Source: DATGZX01 sp035296965 (lineage in GTDB: Bacteria; Planctomycetota; Planctomycetia; Gemmatales; Gemmataceae). Taken from it: DNA of 64,000 nt. This document shows positions 26,421 to 35,538 of the stretch, one piece after another. The position numbers and the translations under genes are program-made. The number at the start of each line of letters is the position of its first letter. The stretch's first letter is position 1. The stretch is taken from positions 1-64,000 of the forward strand of contig DATGZX010000298.1 in the NCBI GenBank assembly GCA_035296965.1. The letters are read 5' to 3'. The notes below the pieces were generated by a model. That model worked only from the letters and a program-made list of their open reading frames with translations. It did not search any database and had not been told where the DNA came from.

Positions 26421-26811
26421 CGAAATGCACTCCTCTGCCTGAGGTCCGTTGCCCTCGGGTGCAAGGGCCATCTTGTTCGCGAATTTTTGGGCCACGCAAA
26501 TGGAGGAAACAAAAGCGGCGGAAAAGGGCCCCACTCCAAACGTGACTTCTTTGGACTGCGGCGCTTTTCCGCCGCTTTTGTTTCCCTATCATACAAAGTT
26601 CGCTTTTGCGTGCTGCCGAAGCCGCCTATTTTATCCAGAATTCGATCCCGAAAACTTTAGTCGCTCTCGGCTTCGAGGCTAAAAGTCATATAGACACGTG
26701 CTCTTTTTTTTGGCATATCCCCGTCCTTCTCGCTTCTTCACTACCGAGGGAACATCCTCCGGGCCCGTTGAGGCTCCGGATGATGGACCGTTTTGAGTCC
26801 GGGAGGTAATC
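26421..26811. other. divergent intergenic region holding a hairpin repeat
   Basis: This 391-bp region separates the prenyltransferase-repeat gene from a divergent exported-protein gene. Its main content is hairpin repeat copy B (26505-26585). The right end has the ribosome binding site GGGAGGTAATC for the gene at 26812. Confidence 0.5.
26505..26585. repeat. long hairpin repeat, copy B
   Basis: Inverted repeat starting GGAAACAAAAGCGGCGGAAA and ending in its reverse complement, with a few mismatches in the inner stem. The right arm is identical over 36 bases to that of copy A at 15112-15187. It lies in a divergent promoter region, so it is not a simple terminator here. Confidence 0.85.
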
Positions 26812-27408
26812 ATGCGCGGGCTCGCGACGTGCGTGCTGGCAATTGCCCTGGGCGCTGGAATCTGTGCTTCATCGCTGCATGCAGCCGATGACGACGACAC
26901 GGACAGCGCCAAGGCCAAACCGTCTCCCAGTCCGCTCGGGTTTCACTGGGATCCCGTGTTTGCCCATGCGGTGGGCATGGACCAGAATCCTACGCCGCAA
27001 AAGAAGCCGCCGGACAAAACGCCAAAGCCAGCGGCGAAGAAAACTGATACCGCTCATAAACTGGTGTCGGTGGCCGAGCAAACGGCCGCCTTGCGTGCGC
27101 GAGAAGAAGCCGCTTTGTTACGGCGCCTCGCAGTATGCGACAAGCTAAAGGAGATTGCGCTTCGCACGAACGACAACGACCTGCTCCGCCATGCCGAGGA
27201 ATTGGACGAGCGCGCACGGATGACTTACTCCCTACACACAGCAATGCTGAAAAATGTCAATGTGGCAACGAACATGGACGAACAGATTCTGGAGCGGCAC
27301 CTGGGGACGCCGGCTGCAGCCAAAGGAAGCCTCGAAGAAGCGGCTGTTTATACAGCTAGCGGCACAGACCAAACCGGTCGTGCGGTCGTCCGGGAGGAAA
27401 ACCGATGA
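26812..27408 (+). CDS. exported protein of unknown function
   Basis: The 198-residue product has a clear signal peptide (MRGLATCVLAIALGAGICAS, cleavage near LHAAD) and a GGGAGGTAATC ribosome binding site. The mature part starts acidic, then has a proline/lysine-rich segment and a helical, charged region with QTAALRAREEAALLRRLAVC (about 88-107). I do not recognise a family. It overlaps the next gene, a small lipoprotein, by four bases (ATGA), so the two are likely translated together. Confidence 0.65.
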   Translation: MRGLATCVLAIALGAGICASSLHAADDDDTDSAKAKPSPSPLGFHWDPVFAHAVGMDQNPTPQKKPPDKTPKPAAKKTDTAHKLVSVAEQTAALRAREEAALLRRLAVCDKLKEIALRTNDNDLLRHAEELDERARMTYSLHTAMLKNVNVATNMDEQILERHLGTPAAAKGSLEEAAVYTASGTDQTGRAVVREENR

Positions 27409-27683
27409 GGATTGTTTGCCATTTCCTGCTCTGTGGCGTCGTGGCCACAGCAGGGTGCATGAGCTTTCCCGTTCTCAGGCCGGAGCAGAAGCCTGCGTCT
27501 TCTGCAACGGTTACGGTGCCCGAGCCGCCGCGACCTGTGATCACACCTGAACAGGTTAACGATGGCAACGCACGCGACATGGCAGGGGCCCTGGTTGAAG
27601 AACTTGATCATGACGCGCCGCCCAAGATGCCGACCGCGCCAGTAAAGGTCGCGAACCCCGACAAAGGCACGAACGACAGATAG
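27405..27683 (+). CDS. small lipoprotein, unknown function
   Basis: The 92-residue product has a lipobox (CGVVATAGC, Cys18) after a short hydrophobic stretch, followed by a proline-rich, acidic mature part. It is unrecognised. It overlaps the upstream exported-protein gene by four bases and is followed by a strong terminator hairpin, so it closes a two-gene operon. Confidence 0.6.
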   Translation: MRIVCHFLLCGVVATAGCMSFPVLRPEQKPASSATVTVPEPPRPVITPEQVNDGNARDMAGALVEELDHDAPPKMPTAPVKVANPDKGTNDR

Positions 27684-27705
27684 AATGCAGAATGGCGAGG
27701 AGCGA

Positions 27706-27749
27706 AACGGGCAGTGTCCGCTGCAAATCTGCAGCGGACACTGCCCGTT
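27706..27749. terminator. bidirectional terminator, 20-bp perfect stem
   Basis: A perfect 20-base inverted repeat (27706-27725 with 27730-27749) around the loop AATC, with CTTGTTT after it on the plus strand. It lies between the convergent lipoprotein and ilvE genes and could serve both. Confidence 0.8.
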
Positions 27750-27767
27750 CTTGTTTGCTCGAACTGT

Positions 27768-28625
27768 CTACTGCCGGGCAAGCTTGTGAAATTCCTCACG
27801 TAATTGCCGGGTGATCGGTCCGGGTTTGCCGCTGCCGATCAGTCGCCCGTCACACTTGACCACGGGCACGACCTCGGCCCCTGTGCCTGTCAAAAAGCAT
27901 TCATCAGCCGTGTACACGTCGTAACGGCTCAGGGTGGTCTCCACAACTGCCAGCCCGGCCGCGCGTGCCAATTCCATGACGGCCCCCCGCGTGATCCCCT
28001 CGAGAATTCCTGCAGCGGGTGTCGGCGTGGAAAGCTTCTTGTCACGGACGAGAAAAATGTTATCGCCCGTGCACTCCGCCACTTCCCCATTGTGGTTCAG
28101 CATCAAGGCTTCAAGGCAACCGGCTTGCACGGCCTCAATTTGCGCGAGGATGTTGTTCAAATAATTGAGAGACTTGATCCGTGGATTGAGCGCGTTGGGA
28201 TGATTGCGGATCGTGCTCACCGTGACGATTTCCATGCCGTTTTCGTAAACCTCAGGCGGATACATGGCGATGTCGTCGACGATGATGATGATTTGAGGAT
28301 CGGACGCCTTCCGCGGATCGAGTCCCAGGTAGCCTGCCCCGCGGGTGACGAGGGCGCGAATGTAGCCGTTCCGTTTGGCGTTGGCGGCAACGGTCGACAC
28401 GATCGCTTCGGCCATCTGCTGGCGGCTCATCGGGATTTCCAGCCGGATCGCCCGTGCGCTGTCGAACAGCCTGCGCACATGCTCGGTCAGGCGGAACACC
28501 TTACCCTCGTAAACGCGAATGCCTTCGAAGACCCCGTCGCCGTAAAGCAGACCGTGATCGTAGACGCTGATCTTGGCGTCCGCCTTGTCGAATAATTTGC
28601 CGTTGATGTAGATTTTGGGAGTCAT
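27768..28625 (-). CDS. ilvE: branched-chain amino acid aminotransferase (class IV PLP enzyme)
   Basis: The 285-residue protein has the class IV aminotransferase layout: IYINGKLFDKADAKISVYDH, GDGVFEGIRVYEGKVFRL, the PLP lysine region PRIKSLNYLNNILAQIEA, and CTGDNIFLV and ITRGAVMELA. The length and motifs fit IlvE, which transfers amino groups to branched-chain keto acids; a D-amino acid aminotransferase is a less likely alternative. It is last in the minus-strand run lysS-permease-lolD-ilvE, 69 bp after lolD. Confidence 0.9.
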   Translation of the reverse strand: MTPKIYINGKLFDKADAKISVYDHGLLYGDGVFEGIRVYEGKVFRLTEHVRRLFDSARAIRLEIPMSRQQMAEAIVSTVAANAKRNGYIRALVTRGAGYLGLDPRKASDPQIIIIVDDIAMYPPEVYENGMEIVTVSTIRNHPNALNPRIKSLNYLNNILAQIEAVQAGCLEALMLNHNGEVAECTGDNIFLVRDKKLSTPTPAAGILEGITRGAVMELARAAGLAVVETTLSRYDVYTADECFLTGTGAEVVPVVKCDGRLIGSGKPGPITRQLREEFHKLARQ

Positions 28626-28694
28626 CAGGTTGTCGAAAGTTGCTTGGCTGTGGGCAAGGGACGGCGGATGATCCTCCCTTCGCCCCGTCAGGAA

Positions 28695-29441
28695 TCAAAC
28701 GCCACAAAGAGCGGCAGGAGGGGTAGGTCCTTCCACACGCCCAGCCACAAGCCGAACGACCCTATCGGTCTCGGCGATGATGTCGAGATTGTGCGTCACC
28801 ATGATGATAGTCAGGCCCTCCTCGCGGTTCAAGTCGCGCAGCAAGCGGACAATGTCGCCGCCCGTGCCTGCGTCAAGATTCCCCGTGGGTTCGTCTGCAA
28901 GGAGGATCTTTGGGCGATTGATCAAGGCGCGGGCGATGGCCGCGCGCTGCATCTCGCCTCCGGACAATTCCCGGGGGCGGTGACTCAAACGATGCCCGAG
29001 GCCCACCCGCTCCAGCAGCTCTGCGGCGCGGCGCCGCAAGGCCCGTCGTTGCCCAAGCCAGCCCCACAAGGAATGGGCAATCATCTGGGGCATGAGCACG
29101 TTTTCCAGCGTGCTCAACTCGGGGAGCAGGTGATAGAACTGAAAGATAAACCCGAACGTCTGGTTGCGCAGCAGATCGCGCCGTTGCGATGGGAGGTTGT
29201 CGATGCGCTCGCCTTGCAGATGGATGGACCCTTCATCGGGGCGATCCAGTGTGCCCAGCAGGTGCAGCAAGGTGCTCTTGCCGGAGCCTGAAACGCCCGC
29301 GACGCTGAGAAATTCGCCTGGGTATAAGTCCAAATCGAGGCCGCGAAGGACGGGGACCGCGACCGCGTCCTTGTGGTAGGTCTTGTGGAGATTGCTGGCA
29401 CTTAGCAGCGGGACATCATCAAACATGGCTGCCTCCGACAT
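28695..29441 (-). CDS. lolD: LolD-type ABC transporter ATPase
   Basis: The 248-residue protein has Walker A GVSGSGKST, signature LSGGEMQRAAIARALI and Walker B ILLADEPTGNLD with a following H-loop VTHNLD. Its relation to LolD/MacB-like ATPases is shown by the TLDRPDEGSI and FQFYHLLPELSTLENVLMP segments. It probably energises the adjacent permease (83 bp upstream) to move lipoproteins or other substrates. A downstream start at 29426 is possible. Confidence 0.9.
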   Translation of the reverse strand: MSEAAMFDDVPLLSASNLHKTYHKDAVAVPVLRGLDLDLYPGEFLSVAGVSGSGKSTLLHLLGTLDRPDEGSIHLQGERIDNLPSQRRDLLRNQTFGFIFQFYHLLPELSTLENVLMPQMIAHSLWGWLGQRRALRRRAAELLERVGLGHRLSHRPRELSGGEMQRAAIARALINRPKILLADEPTGNLDAGTGGDIVRLLRDLNREEGLTIIMVTHNLDIIAETDRVVRLVAGRVEGPTPPAALCGV

Positions 29442-29524
29442 AAGCGACTCACTTTCGCGAAATCCGTTTCAGACGAAAACGTGAAACCACGAAATCGGCT
29501 ATTCGCTGTTCCCAACACGTTTCC

Positions 29525-30934
29525 TCACTCATAGCGTAATGCCTTGACCGGATGGAGCATGGCTGCGCGCAAGGCCGGCAAAACGCTGAACAAGACCGCG
29601 ATGCCGACGGCCCCCAGGTTGACAAGGACGACGCTCCAAAAACCGACGTCGGTCGGGATTTGATCGAAGTAGTAGATCCTGCGATTGAAGATCTCTTGGC
29701 CCGTGCTTCGGGTGATGAGTTGCTCAATCTGGTTGAGATAGGTTGTTATCGTCAAGCCCAGGCCCGTGCCAAGGGCAGCGCCGACGATGCCGAGCAGGAG
29801 CCCATACCCAAGAAAGATTCTCATTACGCCGCTGTTCGATGCACCCAGCGATTTGAGGATGCCGATGTCGCGCGTCTTCTCGACCACGATCATCGCGAAG
29901 ATCGCCAGGATGCCGAATCCGGCTACGCCAATAATGAGGAACAGGAGCACGTTCAGAATGCCTCTTTCAATCGAGATGGCCGCGAGGAGCGGGCCCTGCT
30001 TGTCTTCCCAGGTCTGCACCTGATAACCTGCCTCGCCAGGGAACATTTGTTTTAATTCATCGACGACTGCTTGGTGATCGTCGTATTTCTTCAACTTGAT
30101 CAGAATGTTGTTGGCGCGATTTTCCATCGTGCGCAGGCGCTGCAGCCAATCAAGAGGCACATAAACATAATTCGAGTCGCACTCGCTCATTTCGGATTTG
30201 AACTCATCGGCGACGACGACTCTGTCGTAGACGGCCGCCAGTTTTTGTCCGCTCAATGTCACGATGGTCAACTCATCGCCTACCTGCAGAACAGGAATGT
30301 CCTTGTTGGGATTGCTTGCTGTGGCGGTGCTGGAGCGATAATTGGCGATGGAATAGCCGACGATGACGCCCGTCGGAATTTTCTCCTCCTCCGCAGGCGG
30401 CACGGGAGGTGGTGGCCCGCCGGGAGGACCCAGCGCGAGCGGCAAGGGTAACGATGGCACAGCCGGGTATCTGCTGTCATGCCAGGCCCTAGCCTCCGGA
30501 CTTAACTCGAAGTCGGGGTTCTCACGCTTCTGGGGATCGAGCAAGAACTCGGAAAAACCGCCTAGCTCTGCCCGCGCCTGGGGTTCGATCCCGATCAGGC
30601 GCACGGCGCGAGGGATCTTTTCGCCATGGTAGGTAATCTCTACGAGCCCCAGGACTTCAATGCTGGGGGTCATCGCCTCGATTTTGTCGCCGATCGGCGA
30701 GTTCCGGATCCTCTCCATCTTTTCCTCGGGATCGGCAAAGCCTTCGTTGTAGTAGGATTCAACGAGCACATCTGAGAGAAGGCCGTGGAGCCTTTGTTTC
30801 AGCTTCGTGCTGAAGCCGCTCATCACGCTGTTGACGAGGATCAGGGTGGCGACTCCGAGCATGACGCTGACGATGCAGACCATCGCCAGGTAACGAGTGC
30901 GAAGATACCGCCAGCAGAGCAAGTACTTGTACAT
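29525..30934 (-). CDS. LolC/LolE-type ABC permease
   Basis: The 469-residue protein has one N-terminal membrane segment (about 21-43) with the MacB_PCD-type periplasmic domain after it, then three C-terminal segments in a FtsX domain with GVAGFGILAIFAMIVVEKTR and DIGILKSLGAS. This is the LolCE topology: four segments and a large exported domain that includes a proline-rich loop (LGPPGGPPPPVPPAEEE). It lies between lysS and lolD on one strand. It should release lipoproteins from the inner membrane, though planctomycete Lol substrates are not proven. Confidence 0.88.
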   Translation of the reverse strand: MYKYLLCWRYLRTRYLAMVCIVSVMLGVATLILVNSVMSGFSTKLKQRLHGLLSDVLVESYYNEGFADPEEKMERIRNSPIGDKIEAMTPSIEVLGLVEITYHGEKIPRAVRLIGIEPQARAELGGFSEFLLDPQKRENPDFELSPEARAWHDSRYPAVPSLPLPLALGPPGGPPPPVPPAEEEKIPTGVIVGYSIANYRSSTATASNPNKDIPVLQVGDELTIVTLSGQKLAAVYDRVVVADEFKSEMSECDSNYVYVPLDWLQRLRTMENRANNILIKLKKYDDHQAVVDELKQMFPGEAGYQVQTWEDKQGPLLAAISIERGILNVLLFLIIGVAGFGILAIFAMIVVEKTRDIGILKSLGASNSGVMRIFLGYGLLLGIVGAALGTGLGLTITTYLNQIEQLITRSTGQEIFNRRIYYFDQIPTDVGFWSVVLVNLGAVGIAVLFSVLPALRAAMLHPVKALRYE

Positions 30935-30974
30935 GGGACCTGGTCCTTAGTCCTTGGAACGTAGTCCTTACCCC

Positions 30975-32432
30975 TTAGTCTTTTGCCGCAGTCGGTCGCA
31001 AGAGCGGGAAGAGAATGACATCGCGAATCGATTGGGTGTTCGTCAGCAGCATGACCAGGCGATCGATCCCAATCCCCAGGCCGCCGGCCGGCGGCATGCC
31101 GTAACGAAGCGCCCGCACAAAGTCTTCGTCCATCCTGGCCATCGAATCCTCTTCCGGCAGCCCTGCCAGTTGCAGGCGAAAGGTCTCTTCCTGAGTCACG
31201 GGGTCATTCAGTTCGGTGTAGGCATTACCAATCTCCATACCCAAAACGTAGGGCTCGAAACGTTCGGCCACTGCAGGGTTGTCGCGCTTTCGCTTGGTTA
31301 GCGGGCATAGCGACGCGGGATAGTCGTACACGAAGATGGGTCCGGTGAGCTTGTGCTCGACCCTTTCCTCAAACAACTGGTGCACCACCACATCCGGATG
31401 CTTGTTGGCCGTCGCGATGCCCGCCTGCCCTGCCACGTGCCGCACCGCCTCGGTGTCAAACCTGGACACGCCGACGTGCTTTTCGAACAGTTCCGCGTAG
31501 GTGGCGCGCTGCCAAGGCGGAGCGTAATCGACCACATGCTCGCCATAGGGCAGTTGCAACCCTTGGCCGAGCGATTCGACACAGGCAACGACGAGGCCTT
31601 CCGTCAGGTCCATCATCGAGCGATAATCGCCATAGGCCTGGTATACCTCCAGCATGGTGAATTCAGGATTGTGCTTCGGGCTGATCCCTTCGTTGCGGAA
31701 TACCCTGCCGACCTCATAAACCTTCTCGATGCCGCCGACAAGAAGACGTTTCAGATGGAGTTCGAGGGCGATACGCAAGTACAGATCGATATCGAGGGCG
31801 TTGTGATGCGTGATGAACGGACGTGCGGCGGCGCCGCCGGCCACGGCGTGCAGCGTCGGCGTCTCGACTTCGGAAAATCCCTGGGCATCCAGGTAATTGC
31901 GAATGCAGCGGACGATCTTGATGCGTTTCTGGATCCGATCCAGTACCTCGGGGTTGTAGATCATGTCGAGGTAGCGGTGCCGCAATCGAAATTCGACATC
32001 CTGCATGCCGCTGTGCTTGTCGGGATGCGGCAAGAGCGACTTACCCAGCGGGTGGAGCTTGTCGGCGAAAATGGTCAGCTCGCCGGTGCGCGTCGCACCG
32101 AACTCGCCATCAACGCCTAGAAGGTCACCCAGGTCGACCAGTTGCGCGAAGGCCCAACTGTCTCCTATCTGCTTCTGGCCAATGTGAACCTGAATGCGGT
32201 CAGTGGAGTCCCGAATGTCCAGGAAATGGCTTCTGCCCATGTCCCGGCGCAGGACAATCCGCCCTGCGGCGCGCACCCTGGGACGCGGCGTCTGGTTTGT
32301 CGGCAGCGCCCGAATGGCTGAAATGGGCTGGGAGCCTTCAAACCTGCCGCCCCAGGGGTCCAACCCGAGTTCCTTCGTCTGGCGCAACTTGTCGGCACGG
32401 CTTGCCTCAAATACATCTGGAGCGTCTGACAC
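30975..32432 (-). CDS. lysS: lysyl-tRNA synthetase, class II
   Basis: The 485-residue protein has the N-terminal OB-fold anticodon-binding domain (about 60-155) and the class II core with motif 2 FRNEGISPKHNPEFTMLEVY and motif 3 GGLGIGIDRLVMLLTN. The length fits bacterial LysS. It charges tRNA-Lys. It is the first gene of a minus-strand run with the Lol-type genes and ilvE, with 40 bp to the permease gene. Confidence 0.96.
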   Translation of the reverse strand: MSDAPDVFEASRADKLRQTKELGLDPWGGRFEGSQPISAIRALPTNQTPRPRVRAAGRIVLRRDMGRSHFLDIRDSTDRIQVHIGQKQIGDSWAFAQLVDLGDLLGVDGEFGATRTGELTIFADKLHPLGKSLLPHPDKHSGMQDVEFRLRHRYLDMIYNPEVLDRIQKRIKIVRCIRNYLDAQGFSEVETPTLHAVAGGAAARPFITHHNALDIDLYLRIALELHLKRLLVGGIEKVYEVGRVFRNEGISPKHNPEFTMLEVYQAYGDYRSMMDLTEGLVVACVESLGQGLQLPYGEHVVDYAPPWQRATYAELFEKHVGVSRFDTEAVRHVAGQAGIATANKHPDVVVHQLFEERVEHKLTGPIFVYDYPASLCPLTKRKRDNPAVAERFEPYVLGMEIGNAYTELNDPVTQEETFRLQLAGLPEEDSMARMDEDFVRALRYGMPPAGGLGIGIDRLVMLLTNTQSIRDVILFPLLRPTAAKD

Positions 32433-32695
32433 GGTCGTTTGGCTTTCGTGCTGAAGGTAATTGCAAGGTGATGCGTCCCGATGAGTTAGTGGATTCTAGT
32501 CAGTAGGTAGTTTGTGTCAATTGCAGTGACTTCTTACGCGACGTGCAGCCCGGCGCCCGGATGGCTTACAGGAGATGACGACGCACACTTCCTCAAATTC
32601 CAAGGTGGCCCGATCTTGCGGACGCTTCCCAGTTTGCTGTTATAATAGTGTAGCGATTCATGGCCGATTCCGGCTTCTGCATAGGAAATATTACG

Positions 32696-35374
32696 ATGCT
32701 TCACCCATCTCCTATCCGCTGGCCAGGAAGATCCCTCCATTTGTGTCTCGCACTGCTGCTCGGGGCTTCCCTTATAGGCAGCGGGGGGCTTGTTGGCCAG
32801 ACTAGTCCGAAGGCGATCAAGCCTGCGCAAAAGAAGAGCGACGACCCAAGTCTCGACAATAATAAGAAGAAGGAAGAAGAAGAGGAACCGGTCAAGGGCC
32901 GCCACAACGTGCCGCCTCCCCGCGTCGGAGACGAAGAAGTTGACACCAAGCCTGCGCGGCCGGCAGCCATAGCCAACCTGGAGCGTGAGGCTAATAGGAC
33001 CAGTCATCCGGTTTTGCACGCCCTGTACGCCCAGCTGGCCAAGCCGCACGACCTGATCACCATGGCCAGCGGCCAACCTTGGCGCATCGCCCCTCTTCCT
33101 CAACTCATTGGTCCCAAGACTCCGCCGTCACAAGTGATCAATGTTCGAAAGTTCAACGACAAGGGGGGCCTCGGCAAGGAGGTGCAATTCAATCGAGATG
33201 AAATCCGCCGCTACCAACCATACGAACGCCTGGGACTGGAAAAAGTGGAGGAATTCCTGGCCAAGAAACTCCATGAGCTCCCCGATTCGAGCGATCGATA
33301 CCTTTCACGTCCCGACACTCTGAGGGCAGCCGATAAAGTGCTCGTCGCGCTCATCGGTTCCCACGAGTCGGCTCGCGAACGAGGGTTGCGCGAGGGTGAT
33401 GACTGGGAAAGTGTCAAAAATAGCCTTCGTTCGAAGCTCCAGGAAGTGCGTCTGGAGCAACTGAGCCTTCTGACCTCGGCCCAGAAATGGGAAGCCGCCT
33501 TTGACTTCGCGCTGCGCCTAGCTGAGGACTACCCCAAGGCAGAAAAGGTTCATCTGGAAATCGTTCGTCTCCTGGCAACTCAGGCCGAACAAGCGCTTCA
33601 GGACGACAACTATCGCGAAGCGCGCAAGCGGCTATTGCTGCTGCAGGCGCAGTTTCCCGATAGCCCGGCGTTAGTTTCCGTGCGTCAGCGATTACACGAC
33701 AAGGCAGAGGTGCTGAAGCAAGAGGCCGTGAAACTTGCGGCCAAAGGTGACAAAGCTGGGATCGAGCTAGCCTTGGCGAAGCTCCGGGTGGCCGAGGAAA
33801 TTGATCCCAAGTTGCAAGGGCTCCACGAACTCTTCACCAAGCTTCGTTTCGGCAGCTCCCCACCGCTCCTTGTCGGGGTTGCCGAGCTTCCTCAGCAGAT
33901 GTCACCCGCATTGGCCTTCACCGACTCCGAGAAACAGGCGGTCGAACTTATGTTCGAGAGCCTCGTCAGACTGACTGAAGGCGATGCGGGCCCGCGGTAC
34001 GTACCTGAACTGGCTGCGGAGCTGCCCCGGCAGACTCACCTGGGTCGCGAGTTTTCGTTGAAACAGAATGCTTACTGGTCGAACGGGGACAGGGTGACCG
34101 CGACCGATGTTCGCCACACGATTAGCCTTCTGAGCGATTCCAACTGGAAGGGTCGCATTCCGGAATGGGCCAAGCTGATGGGGCCAGGGACCATCGACGA
34201 GGATAATTTCCGTATTCGTCTGACCCTACTTCAAGGATACATTGACCCGCTCTCCTTGATGGGATTTAAGATCCTGCCCGAAAAAATCCAGCGGGCAGAC
34301 GATCCCGAATTTGCGACAAAACCCATCGGCAGTGGGCCCTACTTTTTCAAGAACTTGGATGGAGAATACGCTGTATTCACGGCAAATTCGGGTTACGAGT
34401 TGCGTTCGCCTGAAGCGCCCCTCCCCACCATCCGCGAGATCCGGTTTTTCCACAGTAAAGATCCTGCCCGCGATTTTCAGAATGGCCGCTTGCACTTGTT
34501 GCTAGACCTGCCCACGCACCGCCTCAAGGAGCTCCGGAGTTTGCGTGATGTGACCTTGAAAACGATGACCAATCGGCGGATTTACTTTCTAGCGGTGAAT
34601 CATCGCCACAAGGCTTTGGAAAGCGTGGATTTGCGAAGGGCCATTGCGCACGCGATCAATCGGGAAGATATTCTGAACAAGTTTTTCAGGGACGGGACGG
34701 CGCATCACAAGCCGCTCAGCGGCCCCTACCCTCCAAAATCGTGGGCGTGCGACAAAAACATCAAGGCGGATCCTTTCGACCAGACCCTGGCGAAGTCGCT
34801 GCTTATGGCAAGGGTCAACATGGGGCGAGGTGCGCCTGGTAAGCTCACACTGAAGTACCCCAAGGTCGGCGAGGATGACGACCCGACTATTGCCAGCGCG
34901 TGCGCCGCGATCCATGATCAGTTGCACGAGGTTGGCATCGAGGTAGAGTTACAGCCGCGCACGCCGCACGAGTTACGGCACGACGTAGAAGTTTTGCACG
35001 ATTACGACTTGGCGTACTACCACTACGATTATCCTGATGAAAGCTACTGTCTTTGGCCGCTCTTCGACAACGGCGCCGTAGGCCAAGGGGAAGGAAATTA
35101 CCTCGGCTATCAGAACGACAGCAATCTACAAAGCCTTCTCCATTCTGCGATGAATCACCGGCAGCTTGCCAAGGTGCAAGAGGTAGCGCACCAGATTCAC
35201 ATACTGATGTATGAGCGAATGCCGTTCATTCCCCTCTGGCAACTAGATACGCATCTTGCTATCCATGACAATTTGAAGATTCCCGGTTTGACCGACGAGT
35301 CGGCATCGACCAGTTCCATCGATCCCTTGCTCATCTTCGACAACGCTCAGAGATGGCGATTGACGAATCCTTAG
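32696..35374 (+). CDS. helical-repeat/SBP5 fusion: extracellular solute-binding protein family 5
   Basis: The start at 32696 begins a signal peptide (MLHPSPIRWPGRSLHLCLAL, cleavage near GLVGQ). The 892-residue protein has a lysine/glutamate-rich linker, then a TPR-like helical region (about 230-390, with LAEDYPKAEKVHLEIVRLLA and ALQDDNYREARKRLLLLQAQ), and a C-terminal SBP_bac_5 domain (about 410-850) with VTATDVRHTISLLSD, IGSGPYFFKN and AIAHAINREDIL. SBP5 proteins bind peptides or oligosaccharides for ABC import, but no permease is adjacent. The fusion is unusual. It ends 89 bp before tRNA-His. Confidence 0.85.
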   Translation: MLHPSPIRWPGRSLHLCLALLLGASLIGSGGLVGQTSPKAIKPAQKKSDDPSLDNNKKKEEEEEPVKGRHNVPPPRVGDEEVDTKPARPAAIANLEREANRTSHPVLHALYAQLAKPHDLITMASGQPWRIAPLPQLIGPKTPPSQVINVRKFNDKGGLGKEVQFNRDEIRRYQPYERLGLEKVEEFLAKKLHELPDSSDRYLSRPDTLRAADKVLVALIGSHESARERGLREGDDWESVKNSLRSKLQEVRLEQLSLLTSAQKWEAAFDFALRLAEDYPKAEKVHLEIVRLLATQAEQALQDDNYREARKRLLLLQAQFPDSPALVSVRQRLHDKAEVLKQEAVKLAAKGDKAGIELALAKLRVAEEIDPKLQGLHELFTKLRFGSSPPLLVGVAELPQQMSPALAFTDSEKQAVELMFESLVRLTEGDAGPRYVPELAAELPRQTHLGREFSLKQNAYWSNGDRVTATDVRHTISLLSDSNWKGRIPEWAKLMGPGTIDEDNFRIRLTLLQGYIDPLSLMGFKILPEKIQRADDPEFATKPIGSGPYFFKNLDGEYAVFTANSGYELRSPEAPLPTIREIRFFHSKDPARDFQNGRLHLLLDLPTHRLKELRSLRDVTLKTMTNRRIYFLAVNHRHKALESVDLRRAIAHAINREDILNKFFRDGTAHHKPLSGPYPPKSWACDKNIKADPFDQTLAKSLLMARVNMGRGAPGKLTLKYPKVGEDDDPTIASACAAIHDQLHEVGIEVELQPRTPHELRHDVEVLHDYDLAYYHYDYPDESYCLWPLFDNGAVGQGEGNYLGYQNDSNLQSLLHSAMNHRQLAKVQEVAHQIHILMYERMPFIPLWQLDTHLAIHDNLKIPGLTDESASTSSIDPLLIFDNAQRWRLTNP

Positions 35375-35464
35375 CCGAGCGGAGAACTGATAGCAACGGC
35401 AGGCGCATGGCGAGCCCAGCGCACTTGCCATTTTTACGGCATAGATTATTATGCAGTGAACGTG

Positions 35465-35538
35465 GTGGGCGTAGCTCAGTTGGTTAGAGCGCCAGACTGT
35501 GGCTCTGGATGTCGGGGGTTCGAATCCCCTCGCTCACC
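35465..35538 (+). tRNA. tRNA-His (anticodon GTG)
   Basis: Normal cloverleaf: acceptor GTGGGCG pairs with CGCTCAC, anticodon loop CTGTGGC between CCAGA and TCTGG gives GTG, and the T-arm is GGGGG-TTCGAAT-CCCCT-like. G at 35464 can serve as the extra G-1 typical of tRNA-His, facing C73. CCA is not encoded. Its 3' part is the left attachment site of the integrated element. Confidence 0.96.
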
